Position numbers and translations under genes: made by a program
Shown: one piece after another, positions 24,220 to 32,200 of the stretch
Layout of the letters: each line of letters opens with the position of its first letter
Numbering within the stretch: the first letter of the stretch is position 1
The notes under the pieces: generated by a model
The model's input: only the letters and a program-made list of their open reading frames with translations
Database searches by the model: none
Told to the model about the DNA's origin: nothing
Assembly (NCBI RefSeq): GCF_019297835.1
Contig: NZ_CP079203.1
Location: forward strand, 2,019,001-2,083,000
Length of the DNA stretch: 64,000 nt
From: Sphingomonas sanguinis
Lineage (GTDB): Bacteria; Pseudomonadota; Alphaproteobacteria; Sphingomonadales; Sphingomonadaceae
Direction of reading: 5' to 3'

Positions 24220-26489
24220 GCCTCCCGCACCTCGACCAGTGGGACCGAGGCCGCCGCGCCCGCGCGGAACCCGGCCAGCGTCGCGCTCAGCCGATCCTCG
24301 GCAAAGCGGACGGGCACGTCGAAGAGGAAGCTGGCGGTGATCGCCGCGCCCGCCGCAGGGGCGGTGTCGAAGAGCAGCCAGCCGCCCAGCTCCATCCCGA
24401 AGCCGGTGACGCCACGGCCTGCGACCTTCACCGACACGCTGCCCGGCACCGGCCGGGTGATACGGCGCGACTGGTCGCCATAATGGCGGGCCAGCGCGAA
24501 GCGGCGGGTGGTGCCGTCGCCCATGCCGATCGCTTCGTCGGTGCCGATGCTGTCGAAGGGATCGCGGAGGCGGAAGCCCCGCGCCGGTCCCATCCGCGCC
24601 CGGAAAAAGCCGAGCAGCGTGGCAATGTCCTCGGCCGAGCGGATGCCGGGTCCGACATCATAGGTCGTCCGCGCCTCCGCCCAAGCCGCATTGCGTGCCT
24701 CGCGCCCGCCCGCGCTGGTCAGGATCGCGGTCGAGAAGCCCGGCGTCACCTCCGCCTCGCGCCCCAGCGCCAGCGGGAACAGCACATCGTCGAAAGCCTG
24801 CACCTCGTCCTCCTCCCCTTCCCAGCACACAAATCCATCGCGCATCACCTGCGGCATCGCCCACACATAGGTCGCGGCGACGCCCCGCTCGCGCGCCACC
24901 TGCGCCGCGTCGGCGATGCGGCCCCATTGGTCCCGCTGATCCCCCCGCAGCACGAAGCCCGCCAGGTAATGCTGGCGCGCAGGCGGATAGCCGAGTCGTG
25001 CCTTGGCCAGCGCGACGCCCTTTCGGGTCGAGGCGGTGTCGCCCGCCGTCACCCAGTCATAATCCTCCAGCTGCAGCACATCGAAGGCCGGGCTCGCCCA
25101 GCCGATCGGCATGTTGGCGCGCTTGGCCTCTGGCGCCTGCGGGTCGAGCACGGTCGGCAGATAGGTGAGCAGATGGGTGACGCAGCCCGGTGCCGCCGCC
25201 TTGGCGACCGCGCACAGTGCCGCCGTGGACGCCGCCAGACACGCCCCCGCGCGGTCAAGCGTCTCGCGCTGCGCCTGCGTCTTCGCCCCCGCCATGCTCG
25301 CCATCGGCACCGGCGCGAAGGCCGCCACCGCCGCCGCATCGTACAGGCACGGCGCGCCGTCCGAAGGGCGCACCCACCACCAGGGCTCACCGACCTGGAA
25401 TTGCGGCGCCAGCCCCGCCCCCTCGCCGATCGCCAGGAACGCGCGCGCCACCGCCTGCAGATAGGCCATCGCGCCGCCATGCGCCGGGCTGAGCAGGGTC
25501 GAAGGCGGCTCCCATCCGGTCAGTGCAGGCGCGCCATCGGCAGAGCGCTGTTTCCAGTCGCCCCAGCAATGCGCGTCGAACAGCTCATAGGACAACGACC
25601 AGATCAGGCCGTAGCCCAGCGCCTTGGCCTCGCTGGCGAAAGCGCGATGCCATGCCGCACTCGCCACGTTCAGCGCACCGCCCGCGAGGCTGGCGTAGAG
25701 ACCATCGCCGCTGCGTTCGAGCCGGAAATAATGGCTCATGCCGACATAATGGACGATGCCGCCGCGATAGCCGAGGTGCAGCATGTTGCGCAGCAAACGC
25801 TGCGGCGTCAGGTGATAGCTGTCGTCATAACCGCTGGCGATGCGGAGCCCCTGTTCGGGCATAACGCCTGCCCCGACCCCGATCACCGCGCCCGGTCCGT
25901 CACAGGCGATGCCCGTCAGCTCCACCCAGCCCTCGCGCGGCTGCGCCAGCAGGGTCGCGCCCGCATCATAATCGGGTGCGACCAAAGAGACGAACATGCG
26001 GTCGATATCGCCCGCCCAGACGAGATCGCGATCCTCCGGAAACCGGAACCCGCCCGCTAGGTCCGCGAAGTCGATCACGACCTCCGCATCCTCCGGCGTG
26101 CCGGTCGCATAATTCCACAGCCGGACATACCAGGCACGGGCCTTGCCGCTCTCGTCGCGCCCCTCAATGGTCAACGTCGGCCCATGCCGCGCATCCAGCG
26201 GCTTGATCCCGCCCGAGCGCCAGCGGAACCGCAACCGGCAATCGCGATAATTGCGCACCGTGTCGTAGCGCAGCAGCGGATGGTCGTGCCGGTCGGCCGA
26301 TTCCCAGATCAGCCCCGCCAGATCGTCGGCACGATAGAATACTGCGTCGATCCGCAGCGCGTCCGGTGCGGTCGCGACCACCGCTGCCATCATCGGGCGC
26401 GGAAAATCGACCGTCCAGTAACGCGGGTCGAAGCGCGACAACGTGTCGCTCCGCTGGTCGCGGCGTTCGCTATGCAAGCACCATTGCAT
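24216..26489 (-). CDS. Fused TIM-barrel-like tail protein + DUF2460 (GTA gp12-like)
   Basis: A 757-residue protein, about 550 residues longer than the RcGTA gp12 DUF2460 protein (about 210). ATG 26489 follows aaggaacgaaatc. The C-terminal 210 residues are DUF2460, with LTSAGGREARNAAWAEARTT, GIRSAEDIATLLGFFRARMG and FRLRDPFDS. The N-terminal 540 residues have an early beta-rich part and a TIM-barrel/glycosidase-like region (GLIWSLSYELFDAHCWGDWK ... QVGEPWWWVRPSD ... VLQLEDYDWVT). Because the gp15 homologue lacks its own TIM-barrel, the domain seems relocated. It could act on envelope sugars or be a tail shaft/fibre component. An IR-bounded repeat lies just upstream. Confidence 0.82.
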   Translation of the reverse strand: MQWCLHSERRDQRSDTLSRFDPRYWTVDFPRPMMAAVVATAPDALRIDAVFYRADDLAGLIWESADRHDHPLLRYDTVRNYRDCRLRFRWRSGGIKPLDARHGPTLTIEGRDESGKARAWYVRLWNYATGTPEDAEVVIDFADLAGGFRFPEDRDLVWAGDIDRMFVSLVAPDYDAGATLLAQPREGWVELTGIACDGPGAVIGVGAGVMPEQGLRIASGYDDSYHLTPQRLLRNMLHLGYRGGIVHYVGMSHYFRLERSGDGLYASLAGGALNVASAAWHRAFASEAKALGYGLIWSLSYELFDAHCWGDWKQRSADGAPALTGWEPPSTLLSPAHGGAMAYLQAVARAFLAIGEGAGLAPQFQVGEPWWWVRPSDGAPCLYDAAAVAAFAPVPMASMAGAKTQAQRETLDRAGACLAASTAALCAVAKAAAPGCVTHLLTYLPTVLDPQAPEAKRANMPIGWASPAFDVLQLEDYDWVTAGDTASTRKGVALAKARLGYPPARQHYLAGFVLRGDQRDQWGRIADAAQVARERGVAATYVWAMPQVMRDGFVCWEGEEDEVQAFDDVLFPLALGREAEVTPGFSTAILTSAGGREARNAAWAEARTTYDVGPGIRSAEDIATLLGFFRARMGPARGFRLRDPFDSIGTDEAIGMGDGTTRRFALARHYGDQSRRITRPVPGSVSVKVAGRGVTGFGMELGGWLLFDTAPAAGAAITASFLFDVPVRFAEDRLSATLAGFRAGAAASVPLVEVREA

Positions 26490-26505
26490 GATTTCGTTCC
26501 TTCAA

Positions 26506-26704
26506 TTCCTCCCCTGCAAGGGGAGGGTGCGCGAGCTTTGACGTGCCCCCGGCACGTCAAGATGGTGCCGGGGGCACCATCTCGCCCGCGCACATGCGAA
26601 GCATGGTGGAGGGGTGTCCCCAGTGGTGAGGCTCCACCGTCTCTCTCACCGCGACACCCCTCCGTCAGGGCTGCGCCCTGCCACCTCCCCTTGCAGGGGA
26701 GGAA
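26506..26704. repeat. Dispersed inverted-repeat element, copy 1 (inside the GTA operon)
   Basis: A 199-bp palindromic element begins ttcctcccctgcaaggggag and ends with its inverted form, with cacccctccgtcagggc inside. It also contains a long internal stem (gtgcccccggcac and gtgccgggggcac). It lies in the 221-bp gap between the tape measure and DUF2460 genes. Related copies are at 32053, 59727 and 61647. Confidence 0.85.
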
Positions 26705-26710
26705 AGATGC

Positions 26711-27247
26711 TCAATCCTCCGCCAGCGCCGCGCGCACCGCCCGCGCCACCTGTCGGCTGGAGCGTTGCAGCACGCCCGCCGCCTCGCCCGCCCCCGCGTT
26801 GATCGTGATCGCCACCCGCACGTCGCGCGGGGAACCACCGGGGCGCAGCGTCTCGACCCGTCCGCTGCTCGTCGGCAGGAACACCTCCGGCCCGCGCTCA
26901 CCGACCAGATAGGGGCGGTCGGGCGATACCGGCCCACCGGTCGCCCGCCCCGGCAGACCCGAGGCGAGGCCGCCCAGCAGGCTGAGCAACCCGCCATCGT
27001 GGAGTGTGCCCAAGCCCTGTTTCAGCGCCAGGCGCGCGATCTGGTCGAGCACCGACAGCGCGGTCGCCTTCAGTTCCTCGAAGCCGAACTTGCCGGTCCG
27101 CGCGGCGCGCAGCAGCGCCCCCTCGACCGATCGCGCGCCGATCTCCGCCGCGTCGGCCAGCCCGCGCGACAGTTCGGCGCGCATCGACCCCATGTCCGCC
27201 ATGAAGCCCCGCATATCGATGCGGGGTGCAAAATCCTGTTCATCCAT
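26711..27247 (-). CDS. Short phage tape measure protein (GTA gp11-like)
   Basis: A 178-residue protein, similar to the about 220-residue RcGTA gp11 and far shorter than normal phage tape measures. ATG 27247 begins MDEQDFAPRIDMRGFMADMGSMRAELS. The C-terminal half has VSPDRPYLVGERGPEVFLPTSSGRVE, a common tape-measure motif, after a hydrophobic stretch (GGLLSLLGGLASGLPGRA). It overlaps the chaperone gene. The small size fits a GTA tail with a short lumen. Confidence 0.85.
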   Translation of the reverse strand: MDEQDFAPRIDMRGFMADMGSMRAELSRGLADAAEIGARSVEGALLRAARTGKFGFEELKATALSVLDQIARLALKQGLGTLHDGGLLSLLGGLASGLPGRATGGPVSPDRPYLVGERGPEVFLPTSSGRVETLRPGGSPRDVRVAITINAGAGEAAGVLQRSSRQVARAVRAALAED

Positions 27248-27437
27248 CCGGATACATCTCCCGCAAGCGGGCGAGGGTGGCGGGCGAGGGCGGATCGCCA
27301 CCCTCCGCCCCGCCCGTCATCGCCGCCACGATTCCCTGAAGCTCGGCCGGGGTGGCGCGCCAGAAACGGTCGGGCGACCAGCCCAGCACCGCGCCCGTCA
27401 TCCCCGCCAGCCGCGCCGCCGCCTCGGCAAAGGTCAT
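27240..27437 (-). CDS. Phage tail assembly chaperone (GTA type)
   Basis: A 65-residue protein with ATG at 27437 overlapping the stop of the gp10-like gene. MTFAEAAARLAGMTGAVLGWSPDRFWRATPAELQGI matches small tail assembly chaperones (DUF2376-like) that in GTAs act with gp10. It ends overlapping the tape measure start, the usual chaperone-to-tape layout. The longer frame to 27575 is not real. Confidence 0.82.
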   Translation of the reverse strand: MTFAEAAARLAGMTGAVLGWSPDRFWRATPAELQGIVAAMTGGAEGGDPPSPATLARLREMYPDG

Positions 27438-27757
27438 CGGCCGTCCGATGCTTGGCCGCCCAGTATCTGGCGCAGCAATTGCCGCAGCACGGGCGCCAGC
27501 GCCGCCAGACCCAGATCGACCAGCGCCTCGCCCAGCTGTTCGCGGCTCAGCCCCTCGGGCACCTCGCGCAGGCAATGCCAGATCAGCGCCGCCGCCTCGC
27601 CCAGCGAGAGTTTGCCCTCGCCCGCCCGCACGACCAGCTCGAACAACGGCCCCAGTTCGCCCTCCGCCGCGACCAGAGCCTGGAAGCTCGGCCGTACGAC
27701 CAGCTCGCTGCCGCCGACCCGAACGCTCGCCTCGCCGCGCATCGGATTCGCGCTCAT
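27434..27757 (-). CDS. GTA gp10-like tail assembly chaperone
   Basis: A 107-residue protein, the RcGTA gp10 family (also called gene transfer agent family protein). It carries GEASVRVGGSELVVRPSFQALVAAEGELGPL and a helical C-terminus (LSLGEAAALIWHCLREVPEG). It lies between the tail tube and the second chaperone and overlaps both by 4 bases. Confidence 0.85.
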   Translation of the reverse strand: MSANPMRGEASVRVGGSELVVRPSFQALVAAEGELGPLFELVVRAGEGKLSLGEAAALIWHCLREVPEGLSREQLGEALVDLGLAALAPVLRQLLRQILGGQASDGR

Positions 27758-28161
27758 GCCGACACCACCGGGCCGGAGCTTTCCAGCGCCAGCGTGTAGG
27801 TCCGCTCGCCGCCGAAATCGCCCGAGTAATCCAGCCGCGTGACCAGGAACCGCCCGGTCATCGACCCGCCGCTCTCGAAGCTCAGCCGATAGGTCTCGAT
27901 CGTGCCCGCCAGCGCATGGCCGCGCATCCGCGCCTCCGCCGCCGATCCGGTGAAGACGCCCGCACCCGCCACGCTGACATGCCGCACGCCCGCCCCCGAC
28001 AGCAATTCGCGCCAGCCGCCCGAATCCTTGCTGGTCACTACCACCGTCTCGCCATTGATCGACAGCTGCGTGGTGCGCAGTCCCGCCATCGTCGCGAAGG
28101 CGGGCGGCTCGGCCCCGTCGCCGATCTTGAGCAGAAAGGCGCTTCCCTTTTCGATTGCCAT
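27754..28161 (-). CDS. Major tail tube protein (GTA gp9-like, TP901-1 family)
   Basis: A 135-residue tail tube subunit. I start it at ATG 28161 (MAIEKGSAFLLKIGDG), with gggggacggg upstream. The fold shows alternating beta strands: RTTQLSINGETVVVTSKDSGGWREL, then VSVAGAGVFTGSAAEARMRGHALAG, and a C-terminal sheet ending in TYTLALESSG. This matches TP901-1/RcGTA gp9. The frame to 28206 adds 15 artefact residues. Confidence 0.88.
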   Translation of the reverse strand: MAIEKGSAFLLKIGDGAEPPAFATMAGLRTTQLSINGETVVVTSKDSGGWRELLSGAGVRHVSVAGAGVFTGSAAEARMRGHALAGTIETYRLSFESGGSMTGRFLVTRLDYSGDFGGERTYTLALESSGPVVSA

Positions 28162-28172
28162 ATCCCGTCCCC

Positions 28173-28562
28173 CTATTGTCCCATGCGCCACAGCCGGGCG
28201 CGCCATTCGACGCTCGCGGTCCAGCGTGCGCCCGTCTTCCCCATGCGGGTCGCCGTCACGCTCAGCCCCGCCACCCGCCAGCCGTCCGCCAAAATCTCCG
28301 CCAATCCGATCGCCTCCGCCGCCTGGACGCAGGCGCGCAGCCGCCGGGGCTGCTCGCCCTCATCGGTCAGGGTCAGCGCGACGCGCAGCTCGCGCCCCTC
28401 GATCCCCGCCGCGCCCCAATCGCTGTCGCTCGGCTCGCCCAGCACGGCTTGCGGCACGCTCGCCCGCACCGGCACCGCATCGAACAGCGCCACCCCCAGC
28501 GGCGTCAGCGCGGGGCGGAGCGCGGTCATCAACCCGACGCGCAACGCCTCCCGCGCGGTCAT
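28173..28562 (-). CDS. DUF3168 tail terminator protein (GTA gp8-like)
   Basis: A 129-residue protein with ATG at 28562 overlapping the stop of the connector gene. TAREALRVGLMTALRPALTP and VRASVPQAVLGEPSDSDWG followed by ELRVALTLTDEG are the DUF3168 tail-terminator pattern; ETWRARLWRM-type residues close it. Its frame runs on to 28907 inside the connector gene, which is not coding. Confidence 0.82.
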   Translation of the reverse strand: MTAREALRVGLMTALRPALTPLGVALFDAVPVRASVPQAVLGEPSDSDWGAAGIEGRELRVALTLTDEGEQPRRLRACVQAAEAIGLAEILADGWRVAGLSVTATRMGKTGARWTASVEWRARLWRMGQ

Positions 28563-29056
28563 GCCCGCCTCGACCCGTCGAGCCGCATCCGCCGGTAGGG
28601 CCGCCAGAGTGCGGCAACGGCGGCGGGCGGCACGGCGGCGGCATCGCGATTGTCGAACAGATGCGCCCCCATGATCGCCACGCCATGTGCGATCTCGGGC
28701 GGCAGGCTGTCCCAAGCCTCGGCCAGGCCTGCACGATAGCGCACCGTCGCGGCCTCCCGCGTGCGAACCCAGCCGCGCCCGTCCCGGTCGATCGCGTTTT
28801 CCCCGCCGGACAGGATCGTCACGACCGGCGTCACCGCCAGCGCCTGCCACGCCACCGATCCCAGCATCGGCTCCTCGACGAGTCGTCGAATCAGCATCTG
28901 CCCGCAAAAGGATTCGGCCAGCCCCAGTGCGACACCCGCGACGCGCTCGACCAGCGCCGCTTCATTGCCCTCTTCCAGCCGCAGCAATGCGCGCACCGCG
29001 CCCGCCGCCACCGTCACGGTCGCAAGGGGCATGGCCTCCTTCGTCCCGCTCATCAT
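28559..29056 (-). CDS. Head-tail connector/adaptor protein (GTA gp6-like)
   Basis: A 165-residue helical connector. It has LRLEEGNEAALVERVAGVALGLAESFCGQMLIRR and the C-terminal SLPPEIAHGVAIMGAHLFDNRD, a pattern shared with HK97-type gp6/phiE125 gp8 connectors. The start may be Met1 or Met2. No separate gp7-like head closure gene is visible between this and DUF3168, which overlap directly. Confidence 0.82.
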   Translation of the reverse strand: MMSGTKEAMPLATVTVAAGAVRALLRLEEGNEAALVERVAGVALGLAESFCGQMLIRRLVEEPMLGSVAWQALAVTPVVTILSGGENAIDRDGRGWVRTREAATVRYRAGLAEAWDSLPPEIAHGVAIMGAHLFDNRDAAAVPPAAVAALWRPYRRMRLDGSRRA

Positions 29057-29211
29057 GAATTCTCCTTCACCGATACAAGTTGCGACAGGCTCGACACACG
29101 GGCGTCACAGTTGGCGCGCAGAGAGTCGGACAGCCGCTGCCCGCCTCCCCCTTGGGCACCGGCCATGCCGACCCCGCGCCCCCCGGCCGGTTCGGCATCC
29201 TCCCTGAACTA

Positions 29212-29238
29212 CGGGGCAGCCCTTTGTCGGCTGCCCCG
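29212..29238. terminator. Hairpin downstream of the capsid gene
   Basis: Perfect 10-bp arms cggggcagcc/ggctgccccg with a 7-base loop lie 14 bases after the capsid stop. The T-run is on the plus-strand side only, so as a minus-strand element it may stabilise mRNA or partly terminate, raising capsid transcript over downstream genes. Confidence 0.55.
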
Positions 29239-29251
29239 ATTTTTCAGGGAC

Positions 29252-30247
29252 TTAGGCCGTCGCGAACTTCATCAGCTTGATCGCCTCCGAGTCGCTGACA
29301 CAGCCGCCGACTCGCCGCGTGGCGTAGAAGGTGACGAACGGCTTGTTGCTGTACGGATCGCGCAGGATCGCGGTCTCGGCGCGCTCGGTGATGAGATACC
29401 CCGCCTGGAAATTGCCGAAGGCGATGGCACAGGCGTCCTGCGCGATGTCGGGCATGTCCTCCGCCTCGATCACCGGATAGCCGAGCAGCGTCGCGGGCTG
29501 CCCGGCCGCAAGCCCCGGCGCCCATAGAAACTGGCCGTCCGACGTCTTCATCTTGCGGATGTTGGTCGAGGTCGCGGCGTTCATCACGAAACACGCCCCC
29601 TGGCGGTACGGCGCACGCAGCAGCTGGACCAGATCAAGCAGCCGCTCCTCCGGCTTGGCGCCGAACGTGCCCTGCCCGCCACTCGCCAGATATTGCAGCG
29701 TGCCGAACGGACGCACCCCGTCCTTGGCGGTCGAGACGGGGTTGGTCAGGAAGCCCTTCGGCCGGTTCACCCCCGATCCGCTGACGAAGGCCTGTCCTTC
29801 CGCGCGGCCGAACTCGGTCGCGATCTCGCTGGCCAGCCAGCCTTCGACATCGAAGGCCGCGTCGTCCAGCATCGCCTGGCTGGCCGAAGGATTGGCGTAG
29901 AGCTCGCCCATCGGCGGCGCGAGTTCGACGAAGCTGGGCGTCGCCGTTTCGGGCCGCGCCGCCGTCTCGCTCGCCCAGCCCGACGGCGTGCCCCCGGTGG
30001 TCACCAGCTTGCGATAGCCCGCCGAGCCGACCGTCACGACATTGGCGATGCCGCGAATCGGCGAGACGTTGCGCAGCACCGATCCGATCGCCGCATCGAT
30101 CTCGCGCGGCACGGCGAAGCCGCCGCTGTCGCCGGTGGTGCCGGTAAAGGCCTTCAGCTCGACGGTGGTGCCGCTGCGCACATAGCCGTCGAAAGCGCCG
30201 CCGGTCTTGCGCGCCCCGTCCAGCACGGGCCGTTCGATCATGTCCAT
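29252..30247 (-). CDS. HK97-family major capsid protein (GTA gp5-like)
   Basis: A 331-residue capsid protein lacking a long scaffolding N-terminus. Motifs include GGFAVPREIDAAIGSVLRNVSPIR (N-arm), SQAMLDDAAFDVEGWLASEI (spine helix) and AGYLITERAETAILRDPYSN (P-domain loop). This is the strongest marker of a GTA/HK97 head module. It directly follows the prohead protease and ends at a stable hairpin. Confidence 0.93.
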   Translation of the reverse strand: MDMIERPVLDGARKTGGAFDGYVRSGTTVELKAFTGTTGDSGGFAVPREIDAAIGSVLRNVSPIRGIANVVTVGSAGYRKLVTTGGTPSGWASETAARPETATPSFVELAPPMGELYANPSASQAMLDDAAFDVEGWLASEIATEFGRAEGQAFVSGSGVNRPKGFLTNPVSTAKDGVRPFGTLQYLASGGQGTFGAKPEERLLDLVQLLRAPYRQGACFVMNAATSTNIRKMKTSDGQFLWAPGLAAGQPATLLGYPVIEAEDMPDIAQDACAIAFGNFQAGYLITERAETAILRDPYSNKPFVTFYATRRVGGCVSDSEAIKLMKFATA

Positions 30248-30248
30248 A

Positions 30249-30629
30249 TCATTCCCCCTTGGTAAAAATCCGAGTGACGCGGGCGAGCGGCTGCATCGGC
30301 ACCGTCACCAGACTGATTTCGAGCAGCTCGGCCGACAGGATCGCGCGGGCCGCCCCCTGATGAATGACACGCGGGCGATAACCGACCGACAGGCCCGCCA
30401 CCGCACCCGCCCGCACCATCGCGGCCAGCGCGGGGTCGTCGACCGCGCCCTCGACCGCCAGGCCCGTATCGTCCTCCGCCAGCGCGGTGATGCGCCCCAT
30501 CGCCTCGCCGCGATGCTGCCAGAGCAGCGGAACCCGGTCGGCACCGGCAAAGGCGCCGCGCCGCATGACGTCACCCGCCCGGTCCATCCGGTCCCAGATC
30601 GCGGCATAGCCGGTGAAGGAAAGGCTCAT
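30249..30629 (-). CDS. HK97-family prohead protease (GTA gp4-like)
   Basis: A 126-residue serine protease, at the short end for the family. ATG 30629 overlaps the DUF6127 stop. It opens LSFTGYAAIWDRMDRAGDVMRRGAF, and contains the catalytic His in PLLWQHRGEAMG and Ser in AGLSVGYRPR, matching the U35 protease fold. It matures the capsid. The frame to 30746 is an artefact. Confidence 0.9.
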   Translation of the reverse strand: MSLSFTGYAAIWDRMDRAGDVMRRGAFAGADRVPLLWQHRGEAMGRITALAEDDTGLAVEGAVDDPALAAMVRAGAVAGLSVGYRPRVIHQGAARAILSAELLEISLVTVPMQPLARVTRIFTKGE

Positions 30630-30931
30630 TTCAGCCAGTCCTCCATCCCCAGCCGCATCGCGATCCCCGCGAGCAGCAGCGCGCCCAGCAGTCGGGTCAG
30701 CCAGCCGACCGCGCTCTTCCACACCGACGACTTGGCCTCGCGCCACGCGCTCAGCAGCTCGCGCAGTTCGGCGACATCGCCCGCGGCGTCGGCATCGGCG
30801 AGGCCCAATCGGGTGAGCGCACGCGTCGCGCCCAGCTCACCCGCCTCCTCCGCCACGGCGCGCAGCGTCACCAGGTCCGCACCGCTGTCCGCCGCCTGCG
30901 CCAACAGCCGCGCCAGAACGTCCCCGCTCAT
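30626..30931 (-). CDS. DUF6127 family protein of the GTA cluster
   Basis: A 101-residue small protein with ATG at 30931 overlapping the portal stop. It has a helical N-terminus (MSGDVLARLLAQAADSGADL), the conserved segment GATRALTRLGLADADAAGDVAELRELLSAWREAKSSV, and a C-terminal hydrophobic stretch (WLTRLLGALLLAGIAMRLG), so it may be membrane-associated. DUF6127 genes sit between portal and protease in sphingomonad GTA clusters; the function is unknown. Confidence 0.78.
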   Translation of the reverse strand: MSGDVLARLLAQAADSGADLVTLRAVAEEAGELGATRALTRLGLADADAAGDVAELRELLSAWREAKSSVWKSAVGWLTRLLGALLLAGIAMRLGMEDWLK

Positions 30932-32031
30932 GACAGGCCGATCATTTGGCGCTTCTCCGCCGGATCGAGGAAGTCGGCGCTTGCCGCCATGGCCCAAAGC
31001 ATCTGGCGTTCCTCGGCCAGCGCGGTGACGCGGTTGATGTCGACCGACAGGCTCGCTCCCTCGAACCAGCCCGCCAGTCCCTGCGACAGGCCGCTCAGGA
31101 TTCCGCCCGCCAGCGGCAGGATCGCCTGCCGCCACAGCGCACGGTTCGCCTCGCGATAATTGGCATAGGTGTTGTCGCCGGGCAGGCCGAGCAGCATCGG
31201 CGGCACCCCGAACGCCAGCGCGATCTCACGCGCCGCCGACGACTTGGCCGCGATGAAGTCCAGCTCGGCCGGAGTCAGGCTCAGCGCCTGCCACTTCAGC
31301 CCGCCCTCCAGCAGCAGCGGACGCCCCGCATTGCCGCTGCCCGCAAAGCCCTCCATCTCGGCGCGCAGCCGCTCGAACTGGTCCGGGGTCAGGGTCGAAC
31401 CGTCACCCGGATCATAGACCAAGGCCCCCGAAGGCCGCGCCGCATTGTCGAGCAGCGCGCGGTTCCAGGCCGCCGCCGCATTGTGAATCGCGATCGCCCC
31501 CGCCGCCGCGCCCAGACAGCCCAGCCCGTAATGATCGTCGAGCGGGTGGCAGCTTTTCAGATGCACCACCGACGGCTTCACCGGATCGACCGGCAAGGTC
31601 GTCACGCGACCGCCCGCGCGGTAGAGATAGGCGGCGGGCCAGCCGCTCGCGTCCAGCTCCATCGTCACCCGCTCGGGGCGCAGCGCGAACAGCTCGGCTA
31701 CCTCGCCCTCGGCATCGCGCAGGATCTGCACATAGGCGTTGCCGTGCAGCAGCATGTGCGTCGCGACCGTCTCCAGCAGCGCCTGCCCCTCGCTGCGCGC
31801 TGCGACCAGCGCGATCAGCTCGGAGTGCGAGGCGGTCAGCGGCGCATCGGCCAGCCCGCCCGCCACCATCCGCACCGCCCGCTGCGCCACCGGATTGCGT
31901 AAGTAACCCTCGCGGACCTGCGTCTCGTAAGAGGGCGCCGCCCCCGTCAAAGGCACGCCGGACCGCGCCAACCCCAGCCCGAGCAAAGGACGCGCGGCCC
32001 CCCGCCCGGTCTTGCGACCGAACATCCTCAT
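30928..32031 (-). CDS. HK97-family portal protein (GTA gp3-like)
   Basis: A 367-residue portal. I use ATG 32031 (MRMFGRKTGRGAARP), with gaggag 7 bases upstream; the frame to 32106 would read through the dispersed repeat. Portal motifs include NPVAQRAVRMVAGGLADAP, LLHGNAYVQILRD, and the clip region AREIALAFGVPPMLLGLPGDNTYANYREA. It forms the dodecameric DNA port at one capsid vertex. Overlaps DUF6127 by ATGA. Confidence 0.92.
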   Translation of the reverse strand: MRMFGRKTGRGAARPLLGLGLARSGVPLTGAAPSYETQVREGYLRNPVAQRAVRMVAGGLADAPLTASHSELIALVAARSEGQALLETVATHMLLHGNAYVQILRDAEGEVAELFALRPERVTMELDASGWPAAYLYRAGGRVTTLPVDPVKPSVVHLKSCHPLDDHYGLGCLGAAAGAIAIHNAAAAWNRALLDNAARPSGALVYDPGDGSTLTPDQFERLRAEMEGFAGSGNAGRPLLLEGGLKWQALSLTPAELDFIAAKSSAAREIALAFGVPPMLLGLPGDNTYANYREANRALWRQAILPLAGGILSGLSQGLAGWFEGASLSVDINRVTALAEERQMLWAMAASADFLDPAEKRQMIGLS

Positions 32032-32052
32032 GATCGAACTCCTCGAAAAACA

Positions 32053-32192
32053 TTCCTCCCCTGCAAGGGGAGGGGGACCATCCGTAGGATGGTGGAGGGG
32101 TGTCACTGCCCGCGAGGACAGCCCAACCTCTCCGACCTGGACACCCCTCCGTCAGGGCTTCGCCCTGCCACCTCCCCTTGCAGGGGAGGAAA
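32053..32192. repeat. Dispersed inverted-repeat element, copy 2 (inside the GTA operon)
   Basis: A 140-bp copy with the same inverted ends (ttcctcccctgcaaggggag and its complement) as at 26506, with cacccctccgtcagggcttc internally. It separates TerL from the portal, where GTA genes are otherwise packed closely. Confidence 0.85.
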
Positions 32193-32200
32193 AGGCGTCC

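Noticed and set aside
24030..26060. 676-residue plus-strand open frame
   Set aside because: Antisense to the DUF2460 fusion gene, which has clear family motifs; composition is Arg/His-rich as in shadow frames.
29212..29238. True intrinsic terminator of the capsid gene
   Set aside because: The T-run lies on the plus-strand side, so it cannot be a standard minus-strand terminator; kept only as a stable hairpin.
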